NCBI GenBank assembly: GCA_947624645.1
Contig: CANQLG010000013.1
Coordinates: 1 to 55,452 of the forward strand
Source: Candidatus Gastranaerophilales bacterium
GTDB lineage: Bacteria > Cyanobacteriota > Vampirovibrionia > Gastranaerophilales > Gastranaerophilaceae
DNA length: 55,452 nucleotides
Direction: 5' to 3'
How positions within the stretch are numbered: position 1 is the first letter of the stretch; the number at the start of each line of letters is the position of its first letter. Shown one piece after another: positions 9,051 to 17,459 of the stretch. Below the pieces are notes generated by a model. It was not told the DNA's origin. It did not search any database and saw only the letters and a list, made by a program, of their open reading frames with translations. The position numbers were made by a program, and so were the translations under genes.

Positions 9051-9726
9051 TCCGTTTCTTAAGTTTTGAAATTATATTAACAAAATATTTTTTTATCTCT
9101 CGTGATTTAAAAACAGCAAGAGTATCATCATTTTGATAATTTTCCTCATCTATGTTGGTAAAAAAGAACAACAAAAATTTTTTTGCTTTTTGTTTTAAGT
9201 TTTTTAAAATTTTATTATCAATAAAGTTTTTAATTTCTCCTAAAACGGCAGCAAGCTTTTCTGCTGCCTGCATAACAAAATTTTTAATATCTTGCCCGAA
9301 TTGAGCCAGTTTTTCAATAATTTTGGGTAACTGAGAAATAATATTAATAAATGTATTAGCAATAATTTGAACAGTTACACTGATAAATTTAGGTGCAATA
9401 TTATTAATTATTTGAATTGCATTATGAATTCTTTGGGCTAAATTCTGAATACTTTTGTTCAAATTATGTGCAAACTCTATTTGGCGTTCAAAAGCCGATT
9501 TGGCATTTTCCGCACGAGCTTGCTGAGCTTTCATTGCCATACCAGCAGCATAACATTTCATATATGACCATTCATTAGCGTGTGGTTTGGATTTTACTGC
9601 GGTATCTCGCATCCTTGAGACACCACCCATTCCGCCTCCGCTGCATATTGGGCATGCTGAAGGCGGCAGCCCATGCGGGCATAATCCGGCTCTTGTATTT
9701 GATGATGTTGCTATTGGTGTACTCAT
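9016..9726 (-). CDS. Hypothetical Cys-motif protein, first gene of the riboswitch operon
   Basis: A 236-residue protein from the ATG preceded by TAAGGATGGAT. An upstream in-frame start would lie inside the leader hairpin and is rejected. Near the N-terminus is LCPHGLPPSACPICSGGG, a C-x8-C-x2-C arrangement with His that looks like a small zinc or metal knuckle, followed by a Gly-rich linker. The middle (about residues 70-190) is a long amphipathic helical region, and the end is basic. No signal peptide is visible. I do not know the family. A cobalamin riboswitch candidate lies directly upstream, so expression is probably controlled by B12. Confidence 0.7.
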   Translation of the reverse strand: MSTPIATSSNTRAGLCPHGLPPSACPICSGGGMGGVSRMRDTAVKSKPHANEWSYMKCYAAGMAMKAQQARAENAKSAFERQIEFAHNLNKSIQNLAQRIHNAIQIINNIAPKFISVTVQIIANTFINIISQLPKIIEKLAQFGQDIKNFVMQAAEKLAAVLGEIKNFIDNKILKNLKQKAKKFLLFFFTNIDEENYQNDDTLAVFKSREIKKYFVNIISKLKKRNGNEPGTSKDN

Positions 9727-9731
9727 ATCCA

Positions 9732-9753
9732 TCCTTACCGTTAATTGTAAGGA
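9732..9753 (-). promoter_or_regulatory. Hairpin masking the ribosome binding site (expression platform)
   Basis: On the minus strand TCCTTAC pairs perfectly with GTAAGGA around an 8-nt loop. The second arm contains the AAGGA ribosome binding site of the gene starting at 9726. This fits a riboswitch that acts on translation. Confidence 0.65.
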
Positions 9754-9765
9754 CTCCAATATTAA

Positions 9766-9860
9766 TTATTAGTCGGAGTTCGCAACTAATAAATTATGGA
9801 GCATTCCGACTTTTACGGCTGCGATCCAGTTTAGGAGTTTCACCTAATTCCCTCATATTA
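9766..9860 (-). ncRNA. Cobalamin riboswitch, class II (env8-like) candidate
   Basis: The minus-strand leader follows the conserved core of cobalamin riboswitches. It has GAGGGAA, then the P4 hairpin TTAGG-TGAAACT-CCTAA (the GGTGAAA..CC signature), then ATCGCAGCCGTAA (L5/P5), then GTCGGAATGCTCC (P6 and the 3' side of P3). P3 can form from ATGAG and CTCCAT with one bulge. A downstream hairpin ATTAGT/ACTAAT presents TGCGA in its loop, which can pair with TCGCA in L5. That is the kissing loop that closes this riboswitch around its ligand. The compact layout without the peripheral P7-P12 domain resembles the class-II or env8 type. The call rests on my alignment by eye. Confidence 0.78.
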
Positions 9861-9916
9861 ACTTTGCTCTATCTTATCATATTGATAAAATCAAGTAAAC
9901 ATTTGATTAATAAATA

Positions 9917-11014
9917 TTAAATATTGAACCTGAAATGTACTATATCACCATCTTGAATAACATAGTCTTTACCTTCAAGTCTTGTAAGTCCCTTATCTCT
10001 TGCAGCAGCATATGACCCTGCGCTTACAAAATCTTTATAGCTTGTAACTTCGGCTCTTATGAATCCCTTTTCAAAATCGGTATGAATTACGCCCGCAGCT
10101 TTGGGCGCTTTTGAACCTGCTTTTACAGTCCATGCTCTTACTTCTTTTTCGCCTGCCGTAATAAATGTTGTTAGGTTTAAAAGCTTATATACGGATTTTA
10201 TCATTCTTTCTATACCCGAATTTTCCACTCCCAAATCAGACAGATAAGCTTTAGCTTCTTCTTCGGATAAATCTACTAATTCTGATTCAATTTTTGCTGA
10301 AATTACAACAACATCCGCTCTGTGATTTTTTGCATATTCTTTTACTTTATCTACATATGCATTTCCATTTGCTAAATCTGCTTCACTGACATTTGCCGCA
10401 TATATTACCGGTTTTATACACATTAACTGTGAATTTCGTGCAACCTCAAGCTCTTCTTCTTGAAAATGTTCTTCTATATTAATAAATGAAGCATCAGACA
10501 ATAAATCATTTAGCTTGGTTAGTACTTTATGCTCTAAAACAGCTTGTTTATCTCCGCTTTTTACCTGTTTTGTTAATCTTTCCAATCTCTTTTCTATTGA
10601 AGCCATATCAGAAAGTGCAAGTTCAGTATTAATTGTTTCTATATCGTCAAGAGGGTTGATTTTCCCCGATACATGGATTGTATTATCATCATCGAAACAT
10701 CTAACTACTTGTATAATAGCATCCACTTCTCTTATATTATGCAAAAATTGGTTGCCAAGCCCTTCTCCTTTACTTGCACCTTTAACTAACCCAGCAATAT
10801 CAACAAATTCTATGGCTGTCGGTATTACAACATTCGTTTTTACCAAATCTTTTAATATATATAGTCTTTCATCTGGTACATTTACCACGCCTACGTTGGG
10901 TTCTATCGTACAAAACGGATAATTTTCACTCTGGGCATTTTTTGATGATGTGAGTGCATTAAACAAGGTTGATTTTCCTACATTCGGCAAACCTACAATT
11001 CCTGCTCGTAACAT
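9917..11014 (-). CDS. ychF: Redox-regulated ribosome-associated ATPase YchF
   Basis: YchF (EngD/Ola1) is a universally conserved Obg-family P-loop protein that prefers ATP. The protein is 365 residues from the ATG preceded by GAAAGGAAATATT; an upstream in-frame TTG is rejected. The motifs are G1 GLPNVGKST near the N-terminus, G3 DIAGLVKGAS, and NVSE in place of the usual NKxD, which is the hallmark of ATP specificity. The C-terminal TGS domain is present (about residues 280-365, ending YVIQDGDIVHFRFN). Confidence 0.97.
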   Translation of the reverse strand: MLRAGIVGLPNVGKSTLFNALTSSKNAQSENYPFCTIEPNVGVVNVPDERLYILKDLVKTNVVIPTAIEFVDIAGLVKGASKGEGLGNQFLHNIREVDAIIQVVRCFDDDNTIHVSGKINPLDDIETINTELALSDMASIEKRLERLTKQVKSGDKQAVLEHKVLTKLNDLLSDASFINIEEHFQEEELEVARNSQLMCIKPVIYAANVSEADLANGNAYVDKVKEYAKNHRADVVVISAKIESELVDLSEEEAKAYLSDLGVENSGIERMIKSVYKLLNLTTFITAGEKEVRAWTVKAGSKAPKAAGVIHTDFEKGFIRAEVTSYKDFVSAGSYAAARDKGLTRLEGKDYVIQDGDIVHFRFNI

Positions 11015-11067
11015 AATATTTCCTTTCAATATATAATCAGGTTAATATAAAAAAACAACCTAATCAA

Positions 11068-11856
11068 CTAGCCTTTTATTTGATTATCTCCCGTAATTTT
11101 TATTTGAAATTTTGTTCCTGCAGGAAGCGACAATGAACCTCCTTTTGTAAAAATAGCTATAAACGGTGCAAATGTTGCATTTACTACATATACTATTGAA
11201 CCGCTAAGCCATATTACAGGAGATAAAATTTCTATAATCGGTATTGTGGATATTTCGTGGGCTGCCTTTTGAGTAGCTAAAAATGTCTTTTTACCGGGTT
11301 TTGTTACTTTAGCAAAATTTTTCCAATAGCTGCGTTTTCCTTTTATATCGGAGCGAAAAACTTTTTTTGAATTAGCTAAACTTATTTTTGTGTTAATTTT
11401 AGATATTACTCCGTTTAATTGGATTTCATCTATACAAAGCTCCACAAGTCCCCCGTTACCTGTGAGCTGGGGTCTGTGTACATCAGTTATTCTTCCCTTA
11501 AAAATAGTGCCTTCAGGGATTGTATAACCTTCTTTTGTAATAATACTGTTTGAACTGCTGAATGATATGCTGCTGCCTTTATGAGCCCAATCTGTTATTG
11601 CCGATCTTGCTATCAGATTTATTTTACTTCCGCTTTTTAGTGTATATGTTTTTCCTGTCGTTTTTGTAATGGCAGGTAACGGCGGAACTTCTTCTATATT
11701 TGCAGTAGGAATTGCTTTTGGAAGAACAGGAAGGTCATTTTCTTCTACCTGATAGTCTTTTCTTATTTGTGAATCTATTGAAGAATCAAATTCTACACCA
11801 TATACTGCCGTATTTATAAAAAACATTATTAAAAATATGGAAATGATTTTTTTCAT
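11068..11856 (-). CDS. Secreted hypothetical protein with beta-rich domain
   Basis: A 262-residue protein with a signal peptide (residues 1-20, ending AVYG). The mature part is rich in beta-type segments: TYTLKSGSKINLIARSAI, then IPEGTIFKGRITDVHRPQ, which is like a barrel or OB-type surface-protein module, and a C-terminal LPAGTKFQIKITG strand. Between them is a hydrophobic helix (about residues 205-235) that could be a membrane anchor. The same-strand neighbour upstream is the 104-residue gene. I do not recognise a family. Confidence 0.7.
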   Translation of the reverse strand: MKKIISIFLIMFFINTAVYGVEFDSSIDSQIRKDYQVEENDLPVLPKAIPTANIEEVPPLPAITKTTGKTYTLKSGSKINLIARSAITDWAHKGSSISFSSSNSIITKEGYTIPEGTIFKGRITDVHRPQLTGNGGLVELCIDEIQLNGVISKINTKISLANSKKVFRSDIKGKRSYWKNFAKVTKPGKKTFLATQKAAHEISTIPIIEILSPVIWLSGSIVYVVNATFAPFIAIFTKGGSLSLPAGTKFQIKITGDNQIKG

Positions 11857-11886
11857 TTCTATATTTTATAATTATTATATTTTTTT

Positions 11887-11906
11887 TCACTCAATTAAAT
11901 GAGTGA
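11887..11906. repeat. Short inverted repeat between two minus-strand genes
   Basis: TCACTCA and TGAGTGA form a perfect 7-bp stem around ATTAAA. On the minus strand it is followed by an A run rather than U, so it is not a normal terminator for the upstream gene. It may be an operator or a processing hairpin upstream of the gene starting at 11856. Confidence 0.4.
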
Positions 11907-11920
11907 TTATTAATCTAATA

Positions 11921-12235
11921 TTATTTTTTCAGTAATTTGCTAAAAAAACTTTTTACTTTATCGGGTTTTATTTCTATTGCGTTGTATGCTCTTACTAATC
12001 CTGTTTTTGCTAAACTGAATAATTGGGGTATATGTTTTATATTCCTTAAGAGCAATATTCCGCCTGCTGTATATAAAATGCCTTGTAAAACAAGATTATC
12101 TTTTTTCTTTATATTTTTTTGTTTGCTTGTGAAAGAATCGGGGTCTGAGTTTATATTAGTCTTATATTCGTTTAAATCACGTAATCCGGCAGAACCATAT
12201 TTTGAATTATAATTGCTAAGTCCGATTTCAAACAT
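11921..12235 (-). CDS. Small hypothetical protein
   Basis: A 104-residue protein. The first half is polar and Asn/Ser/Lys-rich. A single hydrophobic segment sits at about residues 50-60 (LQGILYTAGGILLL) and the C-terminus is basic and helical (KVKSFFSKLLKK). AAGGATAAATT before the ATG is a plausible ribosome binding site. It may be a small membrane-associated protein. No known family is recognised. Confidence 0.6.
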   Translation of the reverse strand: MFEIGLSNYNSKYGSAGLRDLNEYKTNINSDPDSFTSKQKNIKKKDNLVLQGILYTAGGILLLRNIKHIPQLFSLAKTGLVRAYNAIEIKPDKVKSFFSKLLKK

Positions 12236-12403
12236 AAATTTATCCTTATAGTTTTTTTCCTATATATATAAAAACAATTGCTATTTAAAAATTGACTTTT
12301 AATTTGCCTAAAAAACAGCCTACATCATACGCAGTATTTTATTCAAAAAAGATTCCATTTTTTAAGATTTTATCGGATGATATAAATATCGGGGGAAAAA
12401 TAA

Positions 12404-14083
12404 ATGTTAAATGAAATTACGACAAATTCTGATGATTCTGTTATAAATTCCGAAATAAATATAAATATAGATGCAGATGTTTATATGGAATTTGCAAGAA
12501 AATTTCATGAACAATATTTAATAAAAGGCAGAAAAAGTGACCTTGATAATGCGGTTGATAACTATATAGATGCCATAAAATATAATCCAAATATACCTGA
12601 AGCTTATTATAGGCTGGCCTCTTTATTATGGGATAAAGGTGAAATAAATCTCAACAGTGCAATAGAACAGTGCAAGTCGGCAATAAATATATCTCCGTCT
12701 GATTATAATGCCAGAATATATGCCGCTTATTTTTTGGAAATGGCAAAAAAATATGAAGAAGCTGAACAAGAATTAAAAGCTGCAATAAAACTTAATCCTT
12801 TAAAATCAGCAAGATCAAGATTGACACTTGCTTCTATGTATTTAGATAAGATGAATGATAATAAAATTAATATAAAAGATTTATCACAATCATTATATTA
12901 TATGTTTTCAGGCGGTTTAAGTATAGCCTTAGACTATCCTTCGATAAAAATGCTTTATAAAAATCTTTCAAAAAATGTATCGGTATTATTTTATGACCTT
13001 ATAGGACAGTTATCGGAAAAAACAAAAAATTATTCCTTAGCAATAAAAGCTTATGATAATGCCGCAAATAAAACCGGTAAAAATGAAATATTTTATAAAA
13101 AAATCGGTGATATTAACATAAAGGAAGATGATTTATCTAAGGCTAGAGATGCTTATTTAAAAGCCTTACAAACTAATCCCAATGAAAAAGAATTATTGTA
13201 TAAAGTTGCTGCTATAACACAATTGCATTTTGAAGATGAAATTGATATCGCTATTGATTGTTATACAAAGCTCTTGGAGTTGGAAGAGGATAATAATGCT
13301 TTTATTTATTATGAACTCGGACATTTATATTTAAAGAAAAATGATATGCTTAATTCATTAAATGCATTTAATCTTGCAATAGAAAAAGACTATGAAAACC
13401 CGTTTTATCATAATGCAATAGCATATACATTAGTTAAATTAGAGCAATACGAAGAAGCGGCAGAACATTATAAATTTGCAATAAATAAAAATCCCGAACC
13501 GGAATGGACATCTATTGTTTGTCAGACATTGGCATCTTTATATTATTCCGCATTTGAAGATGTGGATGGTGCTTTAGATTTATTAAAAACCGCAATAATT
13601 CTTGACGGTTCAAATTCGGATGCATACGTTGATATCGGTGATATATATTCAGACTGTGAAGATATAGACAGTGCTATAAAAGCCTATTGTGAAGCCATTA
13701 AATTAAATCCCAAAAATCCTTCCGTTTACAATAAATGTGCGATGGCGCTATGGCAAAAAAATTATATAGAAGAAGCTATAATTGCTTATCATAAAGCAAT
13801 AGGACTTAATCCCGATTATTATAATGCATATAATAATTTGGGTGTTATATATTTAGACGGTATATGTAATTTAAAAGAGGCTAAAAAACTATTTGAAAAA
13901 GCTATTGAGCTGAAAGATGATTATGTAATGGCTTATTTTAATCTCGGCAGAACGCTTCAAAGGCTGGGTAAAAATCTTGATGCCGCTAAATGTTATCAAA
14001 CTGCTCTTGAATTAAATGAATATAACCAAGAAATGGATTCTGAAGAAATTAATAAAAATCTGCATTCACTCTTTGAAGTTTAA
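12404..14083 (+). CDS. TPR-repeat protein
   Basis: A 559-residue protein made almost wholly of tetratricopeptide repeats from about residue 40 to 545. Many 34-residue units are visible, with the usual A-x-Y/A-x-x-L and final NP signature (for example YNPNIPEAYYRLASLLWDKG, LNPKNPSVYNKCAMALWQKN and LNPDYYNAYNNLGVIYLDG). There is no signal peptide, so it is probably a cytoplasmic scaffold. GGGGGAAAAATAA before the ATG is the ribosome binding site. It ends by overlapping the convergent sigma-factor gene by 4 bp, so the two mRNAs share antisense 3' ends. Confidence 0.85.
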   Translation: MLNEITTNSDDSVINSEININIDADVYMEFARKFHEQYLIKGRKSDLDNAVDNYIDAIKYNPNIPEAYYRLASLLWDKGEINLNSAIEQCKSAINISPSDYNARIYAAYFLEMAKKYEEAEQELKAAIKLNPLKSARSRLTLASMYLDKMNDNKINIKDLSQSLYYMFSGGLSIALDYPSIKMLYKNLSKNVSVLFYDLIGQLSEKTKNYSLAIKAYDNAANKTGKNEIFYKKIGDINIKEDDLSKARDAYLKALQTNPNEKELLYKVAAITQLHFEDEIDIAIDCYTKLLELEEDNNAFIYYELGHLYLKKNDMLNSLNAFNLAIEKDYENPFYHNAIAYTLVKLEQYEEAAEHYKFAINKNPEPEWTSIVCQTLASLYYSAFEDVDGALDLLKTAIILDGSNSDAYVDIGDIYSDCEDIDSAIKAYCEAIKLNPKNPSVYNKCAMALWQKNYIEEAIIAYHKAIGLNPDYYNAYNNLGVIYLDGICNLKEAKKLFEKAIELKDDYVMAYFNLGRTLQRLGKNLDAAKCYQTALELNEYNQEMDSEEINKNLHSLFEV

Positions 14084-14748
14084 TAATCATAGTGATCTTT
14101 TTTATTAAGATACTCTCTTACCGTATTTAAAGATGCTTGAATGATTCTGGTAATTCTTGATGAAGAAAGCCCGACTTGCTCTGCAATTTCTTTAACCTGC
14201 ATATTACGATAAAATCTGTATTCAATAATGATACGTTCTTTTTGCGGTAATTTAGAAATTGCTTCACGAATAGCCCTGCTAAGTTCTGAAATTTCAGCTT
14301 TTTCATCTGGCAGTGCAGCAGGATCTTTAATAAAATCGAAAGGAGAATCATTATCGGATGCTGCAGCAGCTAAACTATCAATGGAAAGAATTGTCTCATA
14401 GATTGCTTCACGAACTTTACCGGGAGTAATTGAATTATCTTCTTCGGAATCGCTTTCGCCATCACTTATGCTTTGTGTGTCTGAGTCATCATTATTATGC
14501 TTTAAGGTGTACCATTTATATCTGTTTCTTAGCTCATTACGTATGGCCCATCTAACGGCCGTTGCAATATACGAATTATTGTATTTTTCAAGTTGTTCAT
14601 CCGTTTTGTCTTTTATCATAACTTGAATAGCAATAATACCAATGCTTACCAATTCTTCATACTCTACCATATGTGACGGTATTCGTCTATGTTCAACCTT
14701 GGCAACTTTTTCAATTATATCAATGTAATCTTGGATTTTTGCGTGCAT
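14080..14748 (-). CDS. Sigma-70 family factor, FliA/SigD-like
   Basis: A 222-residue RNA polymerase sigma factor. Region 2 is seen around EYEELVSIGIIAIQVM and YIATAVRWAIRNELRNRY. After an acidic, variable linker (about residues 90-110, Asp/Ser/Glu-rich) come region 3/4 sequences: LPQKERIIIEYRFYR and the helix-turn-helix VKEIAEQVGLSSSRITRII. The size and the adjacent flhB suggest a FliA-type factor for flagellar or motility genes, but the linker is unusual and a different alternative sigma is possible. It is the last gene of a minus-strand run maf-apt-flhB-sigma with short gaps. Confidence 0.8.
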   Translation of the reverse strand: MHAKIQDYIDIIEKVAKVEHRRIPSHMVEYEELVSIGIIAIQVMIKDKTDEQLEKYNNSYIATAVRWAIRNELRNRYKWYTLKHNNDDSDTQSISDGESDSEEDNSITPGKVREAIYETILSIDSLAAAASDNDSPFDFIKDPAALPDEKAEISELSRAIREAISKLPQKERIIIEYRFYRNMQVKEIAEQVGLSSSRITRIIQASLNTVREYLNKKDHYDY

Positions 14749-14765
14749 TTTTAAAGTCTATATTA

Positions 14766-15845
14766 CTACTTACTTATATTACTACCTTTTTGAGTATTTC
14801 GCAAATTATAAACAAAAATCAATATTTCAGCGACAGCTTTATATAACTCGGGCGGAATAGACGCATTTACTTCTACCATTCTAAAAATTGCCCTTGCAAC
14901 GGGAGGGTTCTCTATTACAGGAATAGAGTGTTCTCTTGCTATTTCAATAATTTTTTTGGCAAATAATTCGGTACCTTTTGCTAATAATTGCGGCGATTCC
15001 ATTTTTTCTGCATCATATTTTAATGCACACGCTATGTGTGTCGGATTTGTTACTATAAAATCAGCATCAGGTACTGAATCCATCATCTTTTTTTGCAGCA
15101 TTTGCTGTCTTCGCTGCCTTAGTGCAGCTTTTACCTGAGGATCACCTTCTGAGTTTTTATATTCATCTTTTACCTCTTTAAAAGACATTTTTTGATCCTG
15201 AAGAAATTTCCATCTTGTTATACCGTAATCAGCCGCAGCTATTATTAAAAAGGCTATTCCAGCTTTCATTATAAAATCTATTAATAAAGAACCGAATTCA
15301 TTAAGTATTGCAAAACTGTTTTCTATACTCGCCAGAGCTATAATTGCTTCTAAATGTGCCTTATATACCATCCAGCCTACTAAACCCAGTAAAACTACTT
15401 TTAAAATATTTTTAACTAAATCAAATGCGGTTTTGGGTGACATTAGGTTCTTAAAATATTTACTGGGATTAAGTTTATCTAATTTCGGTTCTAAAGGTTT
15501 TGTTGTAATTAACGGTCCAACTTGAATAAAATCTCCCAATATCGCTATAAATGATGCCAATATTAATATCGGACCTATTATTAATCCTGTCGGTATAAAA
15601 ATTGATGTGAATAAGTGTACATAACCTATATCTTCAAGATGTTTTTCAGGTATTTTATCATATATATATACAAATAATATTGATATTTGATCCCAAATAA
15701 AAGGCGAAATTTTTATTATGGTTATAAACATTACCAATAGAGCAAGTGCGGTAGAAAAGTCTTTGGATTTAACAACTTGTCCTTCTTTTCTTGCCTTTTG
15801 CAGCTTCTGCTGGCTGGCTTCAAATTGTTTATTCTCATCAGCCAT
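14766..15845 (-). CDS. flhB: FlhB/SctU-family type III export switch protein
   Basis: A 359-residue inner-membrane component of the flagellar (or related type III) export gate that switches substrate specificity by self-cleavage. The N-terminal cytoplasmic start (KARKEGQVVKSKDF) is typical. Four membrane helices lie at about residues 28-48, 78-100, 138-158 and 178-200. The cleavage motif NPTH is at 267-270, followed by the conserved C-terminal domain (YDAEKMESPQLLAKG, IPVIENPPVARAIF). The name flhB is preferred because a FliA-like sigma lies next to it, but a non-flagellar homologue cannot be excluded. No other export genes are in the window. Confidence 0.9.
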   Translation of the reverse strand: MADENKQFEASQQKLQKARKEGQVVKSKDFSTALALLVMFITIIKISPFIWDQISILFVYIYDKIPEKHLEDIGYVHLFTSIFIPTGLIIGPILILASFIAILGDFIQVGPLITTKPLEPKLDKLNPSKYFKNLMSPKTAFDLVKNILKVVLLGLVGWMVYKAHLEAIIALASIENSFAILNEFGSLLIDFIMKAGIAFLIIAAADYGITRWKFLQDQKMSFKEVKDEYKNSEGDPQVKAALRQRRQQMLQKKMMDSVPDADFIVTNPTHIACALKYDAEKMESPQLLAKGTELFAKKIIEIAREHSIPVIENPPVARAIFRMVEVNASIPPELYKAVAEILIFVYNLRNTQKGSNISK

Positions 15846-15859
15846 TATTTTTTACCTGC

Positions 15860-16387
15860 TTAATATTTAACCATGGACACAATTTCAATATCTTGCGGGA
15901 GATTTTTTCTTCCGTTTAAGTCTGTCAATTCTATAATGAAAGCAGCTGCTACAACATTTGCCCCGGTTTTTCTTATTAATTTGCAAGCAGCATTAACCGT
16001 TCCGCCTGTTGCCAATAAATCATCCACAACTACAACATTTTTGCCTTTTTCAAGTGCATCTTTATGAATTTCCAGTTTATCACTGCCGTATTCAAGAGCA
16101 TATTCTTCGCTTATAGTTTCAGCAGGAAGTTTTCCGGGTTTCCTTATTAATATACATCCTGCACCAATATTATATGCCAGCGCACTGCCGAAAACAAATC
16201 CTCTGGATTCAACTACTGCTACATAGTCTATTCCTCGATTTTTAAATTTATCGGTTAAAAAGTCTATCATTTCTTTTAATGCTTCTTTATCTTTTACAGC
16301 AGTTGTTATATCTCTAAAAACTATCCCCTTTATCGGAAAATCCTGTATATTTCTTATTTTATTTTTTACAAGCTCTATACTGTTCAT
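15860..16387 (-). CDS. apt: Adenine phosphoribosyltransferase
   Basis: Apt salvages adenine: adenine plus PRPP gives AMP and PPi. The 175 residues match the family length. The PRPP-binding loop VVVDDLLATGGT and the ESRGFVFG motif are both present, as is the FRDIT motif near the N-terminus. It sits between maf and flhB in a tightly spaced minus-strand run. AGAAGGAGAAAAA before the ATG is a strong ribosome binding site. Confidence 0.95.
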   Translation of the reverse strand: MNSIELVKNKIRNIQDFPIKGIVFRDITTAVKDKEALKEMIDFLTDKFKNRGIDYVAVVESRGFVFGSALAYNIGAGCILIRKPGKLPAETISEEYALEYGSDKLEIHKDALEKGKNVVVVDDLLATGGTVNAACKLIRKTGANVVAAAFIIELTDLNGRKNLPQDIEIVSMVKY

Positions 16388-16417
16388 TTTTTCTCCTTCT
16401 TAACTCCTTTTTATATT

Positions 16418-16990
16418 TTACAATAAATTTATTTCTTCTAACATATTTTTTAACATTTTAATGGGTAATCCCACAATATTGTCATAATCCCCTTTGACTT
16501 CTTCAATAAATCCTTCAGGCAGCTCCTGTATCCCGTATGCACCTGCCTTATCATAGGGTTTGTATTTTGTTATATATTCTTTTATTTTTTCGGTTGAAAG
16601 TTTGTTGAAAATTACTTCACTGGTTTGTGATTTAATGATACTTTTATTTTTGGCAATATTATATATATAAACTGAAGTAACAACTTTATGCTTATTACCA
16701 TTTAAAAGCATTAGTATTCTATATGCATCTTCAAAATCTTTAGGCTTCCCAAGTATTATATTATCGTATATTACGGCAGTATCAGCACTGATAATTATTG
16801 AGTTATGCGCTGCTTTCTTTGCGGCTGATTTACCTTTATTTTCAGCAACATCTTCTATTAAATTATAGCTAAAAGGTTTATTTATTATATTTTCATCATA
16901 ATCAGGCGGTATAATATCAAATTTTATACCCGCACTTTCAAGCAATTTCTTTCTTCTCGGAGAGGTTGATGCCAATATAATTTTATTCAT
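16418..16990 (-). CDS. maf: Maf-family nucleotide pyrophosphatase
   Basis: Maf proteins hydrolyse non-canonical or canonical NTPs (dTTP/UTP-type in many bacteria) and can influence septum formation. From the ATG at 16990 the protein is 190 residues. The N-terminal TSPRRKKLLESAGIKFDII and the central SADTAVI, KPYDKAGAYGIQ and DYNIVGLP motifs (written here with the family spacing) are present. An upstream in-frame TTG is less likely because GGAAAAG gives this ATG a ribosome binding site. It is first in the minus-strand run maf-apt-flhB-sigma. Confidence 0.92.
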   Translation of the reverse strand: MNKIILASTSPRRKKLLESAGIKFDIIPPDYDENIINKPFSYNLIEDVAENKGKSAAKKAAHNSIIISADTAVIYDNIILGKPKDFEDAYRILMLLNGNKHKVVTSVYIYNIAKNKSIIKSQTSEVIFNKLSTEKIKEYITKYKPYDKAGAYGIQELPEGFIEEVKGDYDNIVGLPIKMLKNMLEEINLL

Positions 16991-17003
16991 ATACTTTTCC
17001 AAA

Positions 17004-17046
17004 AAAATAATTAACTTTTATATTTTAAATAAAAGTTAATTATTTT
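17004..17046 (-). terminator. Long A/T-rich perfect hairpin, likely terminator
   Basis: Arms of 18 bp (17004-17021 and 17029-17046) are perfectly complementary around a 7-nt loop and are bordered by A and T runs. It lies 20 bp past the stop of the 84-residue gene and just before maf, so it probably ends that transcript on the minus strand. Confidence 0.75.
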
Positions 17047-17065
17047 GTAAATTATTTAAAATTAA

Positions 17066-17320
17066 TCACTGCTTTCGCGGTCGGGGCGGATTAAATGTCA
17101 GCCGCAGATATACCGCCGATTTTGATGTTACGTTTGAACATATATCTTTAAGCTTTGAATTCATATCCATCATACTTCGCTGCATTGCTGCATAATCATT
17201 CATTGCTGATAACATTTTTTGTGAATCTACCAATTTCGTGGTTTCAGGGTTATCCATTTTCAATTTGGCATATTTCCTGACCAATTCACGGTCAATCTTG
17301 TCTCTAGCTCCAATCGCCAT
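17066..17320 (-). CDS. Small hypothetical protein
   Basis: An 84-residue protein with a good ribosome binding site (AAAGAGGATCAATA before the ATG). It is mainly helical and Met/Lys/Asp-rich (KMDNPETTKLVDSQKML, then MQRSMMDMNSKLKDI), with a short basic, Pro-containing tail PPRPRKQ. No membrane segment is visible. It is divergent from the radical SAM gene to its right and is followed by a strong hairpin. I do not recognise it. Confidence 0.6.
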   Translation of the reverse strand: MAIGARDKIDRELVRKYAKLKMDNPETTKLVDSQKMLSAMNDYAAMQRSMMDMNSKLKDICSNVTSKSAVYLRLTFNPPRPRKQ

Positions 17321-17459
17321 TATTGATCCTCTTTAAATTAAATATAGTCCTCTTATTTATATAAAGTTCTTTTTTTATTTAAAATTGCCTCTAAAAAAAA
17401 CATTGTAACAATTTATTAATTAATAAAATTTTATAATATAATATTTAGAGAGTGAAGAT

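Noticed and set aside
9582-9920. Plus-strand genes over the riboswitch region
   Set aside because: They are opposite the Cys-motif gene and the leader, have no ribosome binding site, and the riboswitch core explains the conserved pattern.
11887-11906. Intrinsic terminator
   Set aside because: On the minus strand the stem is followed by A, not U, and the plus direction has no gene to end here.
12391-12395. Five G before the TPR gene as another switch tract
   Set aside because: Only 5 G, and it works as the ribosome binding site of the gene at 12404. It is far shorter than the seven tracts.
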